Assembly: GCA_020634575.1 (NCBI GenBank)
Contig: JACKBM010000008.1
Location: forward strand, 1 to 64,000
Reading direction: 5' to 3'
Length of the DNA stretch: 64,000 nucleotides
Source: Ardenticatenales bacterium
GTDB lineage: Bacteria; Chloroflexota; Anaerolineae; Promineifilales; Promineifilaceae
Within the stretch, counting starts at the first letter, position 1, and each line of letters opens with the position of its first letter. A program made the position numbers and the translations under genes. Shown piece by piece: positions 1 through 10,321 of this stretch. Below the pieces are notes generated by a model. That model had not been told where the DNA came from. It saw nothing but the letters and a program-made list of their open reading frames with translations, and ran no database searches.

Positions 1-2295
1 GGCAGCAGAAATAGGGTTGATGGGGATGCCCAATTGGGCCAAAATGGCCTGAACGGCAGCCACCTGGTCAGCAGCAACCACGGCCAGGGCGCGGTTGCCG
101 GCCGCAAATGGCTGTAATAACTCGCGTAATTCCGCGAGCTGGCACAGCTCGGCCAAAGCTTCCTGATCACGGAACTCAAACAGGTGTACCTCTCCGGCAG
201 CAGCGGCCCCGTAATAGCCGCCCCACGCCTTCACCTGCCGGACAATCACCTCCGGCAGACGGCCCCGATGCAGCCGGCGCAATTCGTCTATGATGCGCTG
301 CGCTTTTTCCTTACTGCCGCCAGCCCTGTGTACAGAAGCCTCTGTCAACTGCCAACCCGTAGCGGTCTCGGCGCAGAATCGGGCCAGCCGTCCATGGACA
401 AAGAGGCTGGGCACCGGCTCAAGGGATCGAATGGCGCCATTCTCACTGACCAGGACGCTTTTGTCAGCTGAATTCGGGCTGGCGCCACTAAGGGCCGGTA
501 ACGTACCGCTGGCGCGCAACGCCTCCAGCAGCGGCGTCCGCCTGCCCTGCTTCACCAGGGCCACCGTATCACCAACTGGGCGGGCCAGGTGTCTGCCCGT
601 GGCCTGGTCAGCCAGCAGTTTTTCCAGCAGCGCCCCGTCGGTAGTCTGAAGTAAAGTAACGCCGGTACGGAAGACGATGCGGTCATGCTCGGCACCCCAT
701 TCCCGGAGGGAGCGCTGGATATTCTGCGACAACTCATGATGGCTGATTTCTGTCAGGAACTGGGCCACTTCTGTGGCCCCAAAGCCACGCTGCTGGGCGG
801 CATAGACAGATTGCCGGGTCAATTGATACTCAAAAGCGGTGTGATCCACCTTTTTCCGCTCGGCAAAGAGGTCCAACTGGGCCAGGAGATGGAGCGGCAC
901 CGGGCCGAGGGCTAGGATCTGGAAGTTGGGTTGGACGATAATCTGCCCACTGGGCGGGGCATCAAAGGGCACCTGTTTGAGCACGGCTTCACCCAATGGC
1001 GTCAGGCGCAAGGCGATCCACTGCGTTGGTTCGTCTGACTGCCTGGCGTAACCCAATTCCACCAACCCGGCCTGAAACAGGAAGCCAGCCCCTACCTGAG
1101 CCAGAAAGTTGCGTTCCTCTTCATCAAGCCGTCCGCCGATAGCCAGCGAACTGCTGTAATAATACCGTTGTCGGATCAGCCGCTCACGGGCAGGGAAAAG
1201 AAAGTCCGCATTGCGATCCTGGAGACTGGCATGCAACAGATCGATTTCCAGCCAGGCACCGGCCGGTATTTCCGCCAATTCAACCAGCAATGTATGACAG
1301 CCCTGACGCACATCTGCGCCGAAGGTGTACTGCAAATCGTGGCGCCTTAACAAGTGGGGTTGGTCTAATGTGCGCCAGATAGCCACGATGGCCCGGACCT
1401 GCTCAACAGTCGGCTGCTGCCATAGTTCGGGGATGGTGCTGGCCGCTTTCGTTCTCGGCTGCAGTTCGCCATCACGCACTTCGACAAGCTTGAGAGCGGA
1501 CAAAACCTGGCGCAAAAGATGCAGCAACGTTGTCTCGCCTTCATTGCGAGCATCTTCAAGAGTTGAATCGGGCGTCAACAGGCTGGCGTTTAGAGACTTG
1601 AGCCCAGTTTTGCCGACATAGCCTGACTTGATGATGCTGATGCGTTCACGGCGCACCGTATCCCAGTAAAGATAGAGATTACGCAAGAATAGCTGGGGAT
1701 CGCCCATCATCCTGTGGGCCGGCGCCCAACTTGTCTCAGCCACTGCCCAGGTTGCCGGCAAATGCTGGCGCACAACAGGGGGAATGAACAGCCTGTTGCC
1801 AGGATGCAATTGCAGTTTGAATGACTGAGCATCGCTATTGGCCACAACTTCTTCACTGAAAACAAGGCCCTGCAAAGTCAGGCGCGCCAGCAGATCTTCG
1901 AAGATAGTCGATTGTGGGTCCTGGGGTTTACCGATGTGGGAGACAATCTGGCCATATATTTCCAGGCGCCTCTCGACCCCGGCGGCGTGCCGCCCCGACG
2001 CCGCTGGCCAAGCCACTTCGGTAACAAACCCGGCGCGCACCAGCTCACGCTTGAATAACCGCGTCGACACCTGGCCATCATGGAGCAGCAGCCGATTGAG
2101 CACCTCGCGCTCAACGGCTGGCAAGGATGCGTAAACCGCTCTGATGCGCTGCGGCTGAAAGAAGCCCTCTTCCATGAGCAGCATGAGATCCTGCTTTTTT
2201 AACCTGACGCTGCCTGTATCTACCAACTGGGCTGCCCGGGCCATGTCCCACAGGGTATTGCTATTGTAACTATCGAGCAGTTCAGCGATTTTCAT
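1..2295 (-). CDS. helicase-associated protein with XPB/Ssl2 N-terminal-type domain (C-terminus outside window)
   Basis: An uninterrupted frame of 765 codons runs from ATG at 2295 through position 1, so the C-terminus lies beyond the left edge. The first ~430 residues look helical and winged-helix-like. From about residue 450 (IIVQPNFQILALGP) the protein matches the domain found at the N-terminus of XPB/Ssl2 helicases (Helicase_C_3 type). No Walker motifs are visible, so it is probably not a helicase itself. It starts 21 bp after the SWIM gene stop, which follows the XPB gene; the three look like one transcript. No clear Shine-Dalgarno sequence precedes the ATG. The role is inferred: an accessory factor for the XPB-like translocase in DNA repair or genome maintenance. 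The family is recognised from Actinobacteria and Chloroflexota, but its biochemistry is not known to me. Confidence 0.85.
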   Translation of the reverse strand, partial: MKIAELLDSYNSNTLWDMARAAQLVDTGSVRLKKQDLMLLMEEGFFQPQRIRAVYASLPAVEREVLNRLLLHDGQVSTRLFKRELVRAGFVTEVAWPAASGRHAAGVERRLEIYGQIVSHIGKPQDPQSTIFEDLLARLTLQGLVFSEEVVANSDAQSFKLQLHPGNRLFIPPVVRQHLPATWAVAETSWAPAHRMMGDPQLFLRNLYLYWDTVRRERISIIKSGYVGKTGLKSLNASLLTPDSTLEDARNEGETTLLHLLRQVLSALKLVEVRDGELQPRTKAASTIPELWQQPTVEQVRAIVAIWRTLDQPHLLRRHDLQYTFGADVRQGCHTLLVELAEIPAGAWLEIDLLHASLQDRNADFLFPARERLIRQRYYYSSSLAIGGRLDEEERNFLAQVGAGFLFQAGLVELGYARQSDEPTQWIALRLTPLGEAVLKQVPFDAPPSGQIIVQPNFQILALGPVPLHLLAQLDLFAERKKVDHTAFEYQLTRQSVYAAQQRGFGATEVAQFLTEISHHELSQNIQRSLREWGAEHDRIVFRTGVTLLQTTDGALLEKLLADQATGRHLARPVGDTVALVKQGRRTPLLEALRASGTLPALSGASPNSADKSVLVSENGAIRSLEPVPSLFVHGRLARFCAETATGWQLTEASVHRAGGSKEKAQRIIDELRRLHRGRLPEVIVRQVKAWGGYYGAAAAGEVHLFEFRDQEALAELCQLAELRELLQPFAAGNRALAVVAADQVAAVQAILAQLGIPINPISAA

Positions 2296-2316
2296 AACAT
2301 TCAGGACGCGACCGGG

Positions 2317-4641
2317 CTAGACCCCAGCCACACTCTTTGGTGTGTAACCGGCCTTCTCCAGTTCAGCCGTCAGGAGTTCGATGGCAGCGGCGGGGACGAT
2401 GACCAGCGTCGGCGAAATTTCGGCCACAAGGTAATCGGCTAACGATGTGGCCGCTTTCATTTCAGCCAGAGCGTACTCATCGCCAAACTCAATCACGCTC
2501 ATACCTTCATACAAACGCACCCGGCCATATAAATCCGACCACGCCGTCAACTGCTGCTTGATGAGCTCCGGCACCGGGATAGATAGCCATTTTTCCCACT
2601 GCTTGAGCATTTCAGCCAGCGTGCGCCCGGCCTCCAACGACTGGTGTACGGCGGTCACATCCAGTCGATAGACAAAACGGTCAGGATCGGCTGTTTCCAG
2701 GATGGCGATGTCATCCAAATAGCTATGCGCCTGGGCTGAGATGGCGGCAGGCTTGACGGCAATAGTCAATTCGTTAATCAGGATATCGTCGTCAGGCCCG
2801 TCATCACGGGTAATCGGCCCCGCCACCTGGCCATTCGCCTCAGGCAGAGCAAAAGCCGGCACTTTGTCCAGAAACAGGTCGGCCAGGCCGTGAAGCTGGA
2901 AGGCAACCAGACGGCCATTTTCCAACTGCACATCAGCCAGGCCAAGCCAGTGCAGCGGCCCACAAATTGTCTCCGCCAGAAAGGCACCCTGCGCCTTTTG
3001 CCAGGCCACCATGTCAGCCCGTGTATCCAGGGGCTGCCCATTTTCCGCCAGGTACCAGTCAGGCTGGCTATCTTTCTGACCATAGTAAGGCCGGGTCCAG
3101 CTCAGGCTATCAAAGCGAGGCCAGATGAGCTGTAACAGGGCAGCTACATCCGCCGGCGCATACCAGGCATCATCAGGCAGCGTGGCCAGGAGCTGCAGCA
3201 GCTGGAGACGCATCAGGCGCAATGTTCCGTTCAACTCCGCCGGTTCCGCCGGCTTGTGATAAGGCCTTATGACCCGCTCGAGTTGCAATTCTGGCTGTTG
3301 CTGCAACAGCAGCCAGAGTTCACTCCAGCGATTTAGCGAAAAGTAACTCTGAACCAGGGTCGACCACTGGCTGTTTTCGTCAAGGCGGAGAAACTGGGTC
3401 CGATTATCATGCCAGATGGTAACCGGGCTGCCGGGCAGGATCAGCCCGACGGTCAGAAGCAGGTGAATGATGAACTCCAGCTCCATCTCCCCACCGGCGA
3501 TGGGAGCCAACCGCTGCACATACTCATCAGGCAGAACGGGTTGCGGCGCCGGCACAGTCAGCCTCAGTAAAGCGTCATGCCGGGCGATCTTGTTGGCAAC
3601 CTGGGCTGCCCGGATCTCATCGGGTAGGTAATCCCACTCCTGTAGGAACGGGTAATGTTTTTCCAGGCGCGGGCGCGGCATCGGGGTGCGCAGGGGCGGC
3701 GTATATTGCTCCAGCATCTGCAGGATGCGCAGCGTGCGCTGCAGGAAGGCGCGAGCACGAACGGCGGCATCGCTCTTTTCAACCGACACGGGCGGGGCCA
3801 GGGTTGGTAACCGGCCGGTCAACAAAGGCGGCAACAAACGGCTGGCATTGCCCGCCAGGAAAGGGAGCCTGTGCCAGTAACGATTGTCCAGGTCACCAAA
3901 CATCACCAGCCCGGTCTCATGCAAGTCATTAATGTAACTGTCGACATCCTCATACTGGTTCAGCTCGCCCCAATGGCCGGCCACTGCCGCCACATCAGCG
4001 TCCTTATACCAGATACCGGGATGCAGGATGCTCAGGGCGTCCAGCACCTGGCGGTGCTCAGCTCCCAGCGAGAGCAGGCTTTTGAGCAGAATACCGGGCT
4101 GCGACAGCTGGATTAACAACTGGTCGATAAGGTCAGCTTTGCGCGTGCCCTTCAAGATATGGCCGAGCTTTTTGCCCAGAATGCGTAGCTCCGGTACCCG
4201 CTGCAGCTCAAGGATGTGTCGCAATTGGGTATCGTTTGCCTGGCGGCGCGCCTGGTGTGGCGTTTCTAGCCAGAATGGCCCCCGGCGCGGCATCGTGGCC
4301 GGGGGTGGTTCGACGGCGAAAGTCTCAATGACGTTGTCCGGACCGGCCGGTTCAGCCCCCTCTTCTGTAAAGACGTCTCGCTGCTCGATCCAGCAGAGCA
4401 GCAAGGCGCTGATATGTTTGCAATACCCACCATAGCCACAATCACATGTGGCGTGAATACCATCCGCCAACACATCGATCTCAACATGGTACAGGCGGCG
4501 GTCACCTACGTCGGCCCGGAGCGTCGAACCGGCGCGGACTGGCTCATAGACGTATCTCAGATTACCGTAGACTTTCGTCAGCGATCTGCCTTGCAGATAT
4601 TGCTGAACTTCGGCCTTGGTCAGATTTTCCAGCGTTGCCAT
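2317..4641 (-). CDS. SWIM zinc-finger protein (774 aa)
   Basis: The N-terminus carries a SWIM zinc-binding motif of the form CxCx5CxH (C66, C68, C74, H76). The remaining ~700 residues are Leu/Trp/Gln-rich and helical, with no enzymatic motif I recognise. SWIM domains bind zinc and usually mediate nucleic-acid or protein contacts. The gene starts 31 bp downstream of the XPB helicase stop and ends 21 bp before the helicase-associated gene, all on the minus strand. This supports one operon and a function with the XPB-like helicase. No strong ribosome binding site precedes ATG 4641, but the frame is long and clean. The call of a SWIM protein is firm; the cellular role is inference from context. 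Confidence 0.9.
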   Translation of the reverse strand: MATLENLTKAEVQQYLQGRSLTKVYGNLRYVYEPVRAGSTLRADVGDRRLYHVEIDVLADGIHATCDCGYGGYCKHISALLLCWIEQRDVFTEEGAEPAGPDNVIETFAVEPPPATMPRRGPFWLETPHQARRQANDTQLRHILELQRVPELRILGKKLGHILKGTRKADLIDQLLIQLSQPGILLKSLLSLGAEHRQVLDALSILHPGIWYKDADVAAVAGHWGELNQYEDVDSYINDLHETGLVMFGDLDNRYWHRLPFLAGNASRLLPPLLTGRLPTLAPPVSVEKSDAAVRARAFLQRTLRILQMLEQYTPPLRTPMPRPRLEKHYPFLQEWDYLPDEIRAAQVANKIARHDALLRLTVPAPQPVLPDEYVQRLAPIAGGEMELEFIIHLLLTVGLILPGSPVTIWHDNRTQFLRLDENSQWSTLVQSYFSLNRWSELWLLLQQQPELQLERVIRPYHKPAEPAELNGTLRLMRLQLLQLLATLPDDAWYAPADVAALLQLIWPRFDSLSWTRPYYGQKDSQPDWYLAENGQPLDTRADMVAWQKAQGAFLAETICGPLHWLGLADVQLENGRLVAFQLHGLADLFLDKVPAFALPEANGQVAGPITRDDGPDDDILINELTIAVKPAAISAQAHSYLDDIAILETADPDRFVYRLDVTAVHQSLEAGRTLAEMLKQWEKWLSIPVPELIKQQLTAWSDLYGRVRLYEGMSVIEFGDEYALAEMKAATSLADYLVAEISPTLVIVPAAAIELLTAELEKAGYTPKSVAGV

Positions 4642-4672
4642 TTGTACTGCAGTCCAGGGCGTTGACGTTTGC

Positions 4673-6400
4673 TCACTGGTGGCTCAGGACAGCCGGTTTG
4701 TAAGCCGCCACTTCATCCTCATACAGAATCGTATAGCTATAACCCTGCTCCGTCAAAAACAGCTGCCGGTTGGCCCCATATTGCTGATCCACTGTATCCT
4801 TGGTGACGATGGTGTAAAAATGGGCCAATTCCTCAGCGTGCGGGCGCAATATACGACCCAGGCGCTGCGCCTCTTCCTGCCGGCTGCCAAACGTACCGCT
4901 AATCTGCATCATCACATTGGCATTGGGCAAATCAACCGCGAAGTTACCCACTTTGGAGACCACCAGCGTAGAGATTTCACCATTTTTGAACTGCTCATAC
5001 AGATTGCGCCGCATACTGACGCCGGTCTTGCCTGTGATCAGCGGCGCCTCATAGCGCCGGGCCACCTGTTCCAACTGCTCCAGGTACATACCGATGATCA
5101 GCACCTGGTCCCGGCGATGCTTGAGCATCAGTTCGTCCAGCACCTTGAACTTATCTATGTTCTCAGCCGCAATCCGGTACTTCTGATTGTCTTCCGCCGT
5201 GGCGTAGCGAATGCGGATGTCTGGCGCCAGCGGGACCCGCACCTCAACCACATCAGCCGTGGCAATCCAGCCCTGGCGCTCCAGATCTTTCCAGGGCACA
5301 TCATACTTCTTGGGCCCGATCAGCGAGAACACATCTTCCTGGCGGTTATCTTCGCGCACCAGGGTGGCCGTCAGCCCCAGGCGGCGCCGGGCCTGTAGAT
5401 CCGCGGTGATGCTGAAGACTGGCGCCGGCAACAGGTGGACCTCATCGTAAACAATCAACCCCCAGTTGTGGTCGTTGAACAGCGTAAAATGGGGATATTG
5501 CCGGTCGAATGGCGCCGTGCGCGGCACGCCCCGCTTGCGATAGGTCATCGTCTGGTAAGTGGAGATGGTGATCGGCCGGATCTCTTTGCGCTGGCCGGAA
5601 TATTCGCCGACCATATCGGCTGTGAGCGTCGTCTTGTCCAGCAGCTCGTCAATCCATTGTCGCACGGAGACGGTGTTGGGGGTCAGAATGAGCGTGCTGC
5701 ATTGCATTTCGCGCATAACCGATAGTCCCACGATGGTTTTACCCGCGCCACAGGGCAACACGATGACACCGGAGCCGCCATGAGCCGCGCCGCCGGCGTA
5801 AAAGACGTCGCCCGCTTCCCGCTGGTAGTCGCGCAGCGCAAATTCCGCCCCGGCGCTAGTCGTGGGGCACAGCTCAAAATTGACCGCGTCGCCGGTGACG
5901 TAGCCGGCCAGGTCCTCAGCCGGGTAACCAATGTTGACCAACGCCTGCTTGATATGCCCGCGCCGGGCCGGGTCTACCCGTAAGGAAAGGTCGTCAATCT
6001 GATCCAGGATGTATGGCTTGAGCTCTTTATGCCGTTGCAACTCAAGGATAAGGGCCATATCTGCCGAAGTCAGCAGAAGGTCACCCTCCTGGCGGATAAG
6101 GCGAACCCGGCCATAGCGCCCCACATATTCGCGTATATCAACTTCGACATTGCCTGGCAGCGGATATTTGCTGTACCGGGCCAGCCCCGCCACGATGACG
6201 TCTGCGGCCAGCCCTGTTGAAGCAGCATTCCACAGAGACAGTGGGGAAATGCGGTAGGTGTGGATATATTCGGGGCTCTTTTCCAGTTCAGCGAAGCGGG
6301 CCAGGTGGTCCCGTGCCTCCTGGTAGAGCGAGTTGTTTACCTCCAGCAGAACGGTCTTGTCGCCCTGCACGATGAGCGGGTTTTGGGGGTTGTATTGCAT
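4673..6400 (-). CDS. XPB/Rad25-type DNA repair helicase (575 aa)
   Basis: This is a superfamily 2 DNA translocase. The first ~150 residues form an XPB/Ssl2 N-terminal-type domain (NPLIVQGDKTVLLEV near the start). Then come Walker A PCGAGKT (216-222), the DEVH box (319-322), motif III-like GLTAT (342-346), and C-terminal RecA-like motifs ending in QRLGRILRP (512-520). Length fits bacterial XPB proteins. In archaea XPB pairs with the nuclease Bax1; no Bax1-like gene is present here, and instead a SWIM protein and a second XPB-N-terminal-domain protein follow at 31 and 21 bp spacing. ATP-driven DNA unwinding or translocation in repair is the established role of the family; the partner set here is the unusual part. 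Confidence 0.95.
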   Translation of the reverse strand: MQYNPQNPLIVQGDKTVLLEVNNSLYQEARDHLARFAELEKSPEYIHTYRISPLSLWNAASTGLAADVIVAGLARYSKYPLPGNVEVDIREYVGRYGRVRLIRQEGDLLLTSADMALILELQRHKELKPYILDQIDDLSLRVDPARRGHIKQALVNIGYPAEDLAGYVTGDAVNFELCPTTSAGAEFALRDYQREAGDVFYAGGAAHGGSGVIVLPCGAGKTIVGLSVMREMQCSTLILTPNTVSVRQWIDELLDKTTLTADMVGEYSGQRKEIRPITISTYQTMTYRKRGVPRTAPFDRQYPHFTLFNDHNWGLIVYDEVHLLPAPVFSITADLQARRRLGLTATLVREDNRQEDVFSLIGPKKYDVPWKDLERQGWIATADVVEVRVPLAPDIRIRYATAEDNQKYRIAAENIDKFKVLDELMLKHRRDQVLIIGMYLEQLEQVARRYEAPLITGKTGVSMRRNLYEQFKNGEISTLVVSKVGNFAVDLPNANVMMQISGTFGSRQEEAQRLGRILRPHAEELAHFYTIVTKDTVDQQYGANRQLFLTEQGYSYTILYEDEVAAYKPAVLSHQ

Positions 6401-6422
6401 AAAAATCTGTCCTGGCAGGCTG

Positions 6423-8882
6423 CTACGCCTTAATCTTCTTCATCTCCGGATCGTACATGGGCGTCAACGAAACCGCCGCCGGGTAACGGGTGCCGGCGAT
6501 GTCGATTTCCCACCGGCCGGTCGCCACATAGGCCTCATCTACCGGCTCAGCCGCCTCAATCATGAACAGCCCCACAGCGCCGCCCAACGTAAAGCCATAA
6601 GAGCCGGCGCGAATGTAGCCGACCGGCTGGCCATCCCGATAAACCACCTCAGCATGAAACAGCAAGGGTTCGCTATCTTTGACGAGTAGCTGGGCCAACT
6701 GGCGCGTGCGGGGTCCGCGGGCGTTACGCGCCAGCAGCGCCTCTTTGCCCAGAAAGCCGCCACTTTTGTTCAGGGCGATACAAAAGCCGAGCCCGACATC
6801 GTAAGGATCATCTGTGTTGTCGATATCGTGGCCGTAGTCGCGGTACCCTTTTTCCATGCGCAGACTGGCCAGCGCCTTGAGGCCGGCGTGGCGCAGGCCA
6901 AACTGCTCCCCGGCCGCCACTACCTGGTCGTAAACATGGGTCGCCTGTTCGGCCGGAATGTACAGCTCGTAGCCCAGCTCGCCCAGATAGGTGATGCGAA
7001 TGCAGAGCACCCGGGCGTAACCGATGTCGATGTACTGGGCGCGCCGGAACGGGAACGCCTCGTTGGACATATCAGCGGTAGTCACAGCTTGAAGCAGCGC
7101 CCGGGCGTTGGGGCCCTGGATGTTCAACTGCCCGTAAGCGCCCGTCACATCGGCGACAAAGGCATGGTCGTCTGGCGCTATATGGCGCTTCAGCCAGGTT
7201 TCGGCGTGACGGTGCATCGTATCGGTGACGACGACCAGGTAGCGGTCCGCCGCCAGTTTGGTGACGGTCAGATCCGCTTCCAGCTTGCCCGTCTCGTTCA
7301 GCCATTGGGTGTAGGTGATGCGGTTGCTGGCGCCATCCACCTGGTTGGCCGAGATGTAGTTGAGCACCTTGCCGGCGTCGCGCCCTTCAACCATGAATTT
7401 GGACATAAAGGACATGTCCATCAGGATGACGTTCTCGCGGGCAGCCTGATGCTCCGCTGCCCACCAGCCAAACCAGTTCTCGCGTCCCCAGGATAGTTCT
7501 TCGACCTTGGGTTGGGCACCGGCCGGTGCATACCAGTCCGCCCCTTCCCAGCCGCTCACGTCCTTAAAATAGGCGCCTCGCGCTGCCAACCGCTCGTGAA
7601 ACGGGGATTTTTTGGCCCCCCGGGCAGTCTGGTAAGACATGTTGGGATAATGGCAACGATACACCATGCCCAATGATTCAGCCGTGCGGTGGCGCCGGTA
7701 TTGCGGCGTGTTCTGATAGACATGCAGCCGGTCGATATTGAAGCCGGTCACATCCACATCAGGCGTGCCGGTGATCAGCCAGTGGGCCATCAGACGGCCA
7801 ATGCCACCGCCCGTCAGAATGCCGATGGAGTTCAGCCCGGCGGCCACAAAATAGTTGCGCAGCTCCGGCGCTTCGCCAATGATCGGCTTCAGGTCTGGCG
7901 TAAAGCTCTCCGGGCCGCAGAAGAACTTTTTGACGCCGAGTTCCATGGTGATCGGTACCCGCGATAGCGCCTTTTCCAGGAACGGCGTCATTCGTTCCCA
8001 ATCCGGCCGGATCTCGCCAAAAGAGAAATCCGGCGGGATGGCGCCCACATTCCAGGGCGCGCAATCCGGCTCGAACAACCCGACCATCAGGCCGCCCACC
8101 TCTTCGCGATAATAGCCGTAGTGCGAAGGGTCTTCCAGCACGGGCATATTGGGCGGCAGATCTTTGATCTCTTCGGTGATCAGATAATAATGCTCCGCCG
8201 CCTGGTTGGGAATGTTGACGCCGGCCAGCTCGCCAAACTGCCGGGCCCACATGCCAGCGCAATTGACGACATATTCCGCCTTGATGTCGCCCTGGCGTGT
8301 TCTTACGCCGGTCACGACGCCGTTTTGCTGCAAGATGCCCGTAGCGGCTACGCCTTCAAGGATGGTCGCCCCGCGCTGTTGCGCGCCCCTGGCCAGGGCA
8401 ATCGTCACATCGACCGGATTCACGCGCCCATCATCCTTGACGTAAAAACCGGCCAGCAAATCATCAACACGCGCCAACGGAAATAGCTCAGCGATCTCCT
8501 TGGCTGAAATCTCCAGCGCATCCACGCCACAGTAGCGATTAAAGGCAGCCACACGCCGGTACTCTTCCAGACGATCGCGGTCAGCGGCAACTTCGATAAA
8601 GCCCACCGGCTTGAAGCCCGTGGCAAAGCCGGTCTCCGCCTCCAGACGACTGTACAGATCGCGCGTGTATTTGCGCATTTCGGTTGAGGTTTCTGAGGTG
8701 GAACCAAAGGTGACCATGAGGCCCGCCGCATGCCAGGTTGTGCCCGAGGTGAGCTGGTCTCGCTCCAGCAAAACAACATCCCGCCAGCCCATCAGGGCCA
8801 AATGATAGGCGATCGAACAACCAATAATCCCGCCGCCGACTATAACAACTCGCGCCTGGCTGGGAACTGTTACACTGGACAT
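6423..8882 (-). CDS. dimethylglycine/sarcosine dehydrogenase-like FAD enzyme with glycine-cleavage T domain (819 aa)
   Basis: The N-terminal half is a DAO-type FAD domain with the dinucleotide-binding motif VVIVGGGIIG (12-21). It also has TTWHAAG (48-54), in which H51 matches the histidine that carries covalent FAD in dimethylglycine and sarcosine dehydrogenases. The C-terminal half (from about residue 430) is a folate-binding GcvT domain plus its C-terminal barrel. The family oxidatively demethylates N-methylated glycines and passes the one-carbon unit to tetrahydrofolate. Length (819 aa) is typical. The start ATG at 8882 has AAGGAGG six bases upstream. The gene diverges from the MFS gene across 67 bp. 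The exact substrate (sarcosine, dimethylglycine or another N-methyl amine) cannot be read from sequence. Confidence 0.92.
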   Translation of the reverse strand: MSSVTVPSQARVVIVGGGIIGCSIAYHLALMGWRDVVLLERDQLTSGTTWHAAGLMVTFGSTSETSTEMRKYTRDLYSRLEAETGFATGFKPVGFIEVAADRDRLEEYRRVAAFNRYCGVDALEISAKEIAELFPLARVDDLLAGFYVKDDGRVNPVDVTIALARGAQQRGATILEGVAATGILQQNGVVTGVRTRQGDIKAEYVVNCAGMWARQFGELAGVNIPNQAAEHYYLITEEIKDLPPNMPVLEDPSHYGYYREEVGGLMVGLFEPDCAPWNVGAIPPDFSFGEIRPDWERMTPFLEKALSRVPITMELGVKKFFCGPESFTPDLKPIIGEAPELRNYFVAAGLNSIGILTGGGIGRLMAHWLITGTPDVDVTGFNIDRLHVYQNTPQYRRHRTAESLGMVYRCHYPNMSYQTARGAKKSPFHERLAARGAYFKDVSGWEGADWYAPAGAQPKVEELSWGRENWFGWWAAEHQAARENVILMDMSFMSKFMVEGRDAGKVLNYISANQVDGASNRITYTQWLNETGKLEADLTVTKLAADRYLVVVTDTMHRHAETWLKRHIAPDDHAFVADVTGAYGQLNIQGPNARALLQAVTTADMSNEAFPFRRAQYIDIGYARVLCIRITYLGELGYELYIPAEQATHVYDQVVAAGEQFGLRHAGLKALASLRMEKGYRDYGHDIDNTDDPYDVGLGFCIALNKSGGFLGKEALLARNARGPRTRQLAQLLVKDSEPLLFHAEVVYRDGQPVGYIRAGSYGFTLGGAVGLFMIEAAEPVDEAYVATGRWEIDIAGTRYPAAVSLTPMYDPEMKKIKA

Positions 8883-8949
8883 ATTTCCTCCTTATAACCA
8901 GCCGGTCCAACCGGACAGCGACTGGCTGAGGTGATATGATAGCAGCAAG

Positions 8950-10269
8950 ATGAAAGAGACCGAAGTCCAGACCGTACCGGCTTATGAAGAGAAGCGTATC
9001 AGCGACGGGCATCCCCCCGGCAGCAACGGCTCCCTGGCCGTCCTGCGCCTGCCCAGCTTCGCCTGGTTCCTGACGGGCACAACCTTTTCCAATGCTGCCC
9101 AATGGATCCAGCAGGTGACGCTGAGCTGGCTGGTCTACGACATTACCTCCTCCGGCGCGATGTTGGGGACGCTCAACCTGGTCCGCTCTATTGCCACCCT
9201 GGGGCTGGCGCCGCTGGCCGGGGTGGCCATCGACCGCTTTTCGCGGCGCGGGCTGCTTTATGCGACCAGTCTTTGGCTGTTCGCCATTAGCTTTGGCTTC
9301 GGCATTGTGCTGCTGGGCAATCCAAATCTGGTCTGGCCCCTATTTCTGTTCAGCTTCCTGGGCGGCATTGGTCAGGCGGTGAGCCAGCCGCTGCGCCAGA
9401 CAGTGACCTTTTCCGTGGCGCCGCGGGCCCTGGCGCCAAACGCCGTGGCCCTGGTGCAGACCGGCTGGGCGGTGATGCGCTCGGTCGGGCCGGCGATTGG
9501 CGGGTTTTTGATCTTGTGGTTTGGACCGGCCGGTAACTTCTTCGTCCAGGCCGGCGCCTATGCCCTCGTTGCCCTGACCATCATCAAGCTGCAGCTGCCC
9601 TACGAAAACCGGGCGCCAGCCACAGCCCAGAACCGGGCCAGCTTCCGCGAAGGCTGGGCCTACATTGTCGCCAACCCAACCACCCGCGCGTTCCTGCTCA
9701 TCAGCTGGGTGCTACCCTTGCTGATCATCCCCAACTTCAACGCCCTGCCGCCAATTTACGCCAAGGACACCTTTGCCGGCGGGCCGGATACGCTGGGAAT
9801 GTTGCTCTCAGCCGTGGGGATTGGCGGCATCGTCGGCGGCTTTGTGGCGGCTTCGCTGGATAAGCAGGACCGCCGCGGGCTGCTGCAACTGGTCGCCCTG
9901 CTGTTGCTGGGCTGCTCCCTCATTGGCGTGGCTCTGAGCAACGCCTTATGGGGTGCGTTGCTCTTCATGGGGCTGGCCGGCTTCTTCGAGATGATCTTCC
10001 TGACCACCAACATGACCCTGCTGCAACTCTCGATCCCCGATGATTTGCGTGGCCGGGTCACCGGCATCATCAGCCTGCGCTCAGGCCTGATGCCTGTTGG
10101 CGCCTTTGTGGCCGGCGCCGGGGCAGACCTGGTCGGGCCGCAAACCATGACGTTGATCCTGGCCAGCATCACCTGCGTCGTGGCCCTATCAGCCTACTTC
10201 GGCTCGCCGACGATTCGCGATTACCGGCTGAGTGAAGCGCTGGCCGCACATGAAACCATTGTGAAATAG
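8950..10269 (+). CDS. MFS transporter, EntS/MFS_3-like (439 aa)
   Basis: A major facilitator superfamily protein with about 12 hydrophobic segments beginning near residue 37. The loop after TM2 has the MFS signature AGVAIDRFSRRGLL (about residues 94-107), and a ~20-residue hydrophilic loop separates the halves. The overall pattern matches the MFS_3/enterobactin-exporter group, which export small molecules by proton antiport. The first ~35 residues are hydrophilic and cytoplasmic. A TATGAT hexamer lies about 11 bases before the ATG, so any leader would be very short. It is followed 52 bp later by the IF-2B-like gene on the same strand. The substrate is unknown. Confidence 0.9.
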   Translation: MKETEVQTVPAYEEKRISDGHPPGSNGSLAVLRLPSFAWFLTGTTFSNAAQWIQQVTLSWLVYDITSSGAMLGTLNLVRSIATLGLAPLAGVAIDRFSRRGLLYATSLWLFAISFGFGIVLLGNPNLVWPLFLFSFLGGIGQAVSQPLRQTVTFSVAPRALAPNAVALVQTGWAVMRSVGPAIGGFLILWFGPAGNFFVQAGAYALVALTIIKLQLPYENRAPATAQNRASFREGWAYIVANPTTRAFLLISWVLPLLIIPNFNALPPIYAKDTFAGGPDTLGMLLSAVGIGGIVGGFVAASLDKQDRRGLLQLVALLLLGCSLIGVALSNALWGALLFMGLAGFFEMIFLTTNMTLLQLSIPDDLRGRVTGIISLRSGLMPVGAFVAGAGADLVGPQTMTLILASITCVVALSAYFGSPTIRDYRLSEALAAHETIVK

Positions 10270-10321
10270 GACCGGCTACAGCCAGACTGCCGCCAACAAA
10301 GCCAATCCAATGAGGTAACGC

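Noticed and set aside
4616..5398. 260-codon plus-strand frame opposite the XPB helicase
   Set aside because: The XPB frame is certain; this one shows no domain and no ribosome site.
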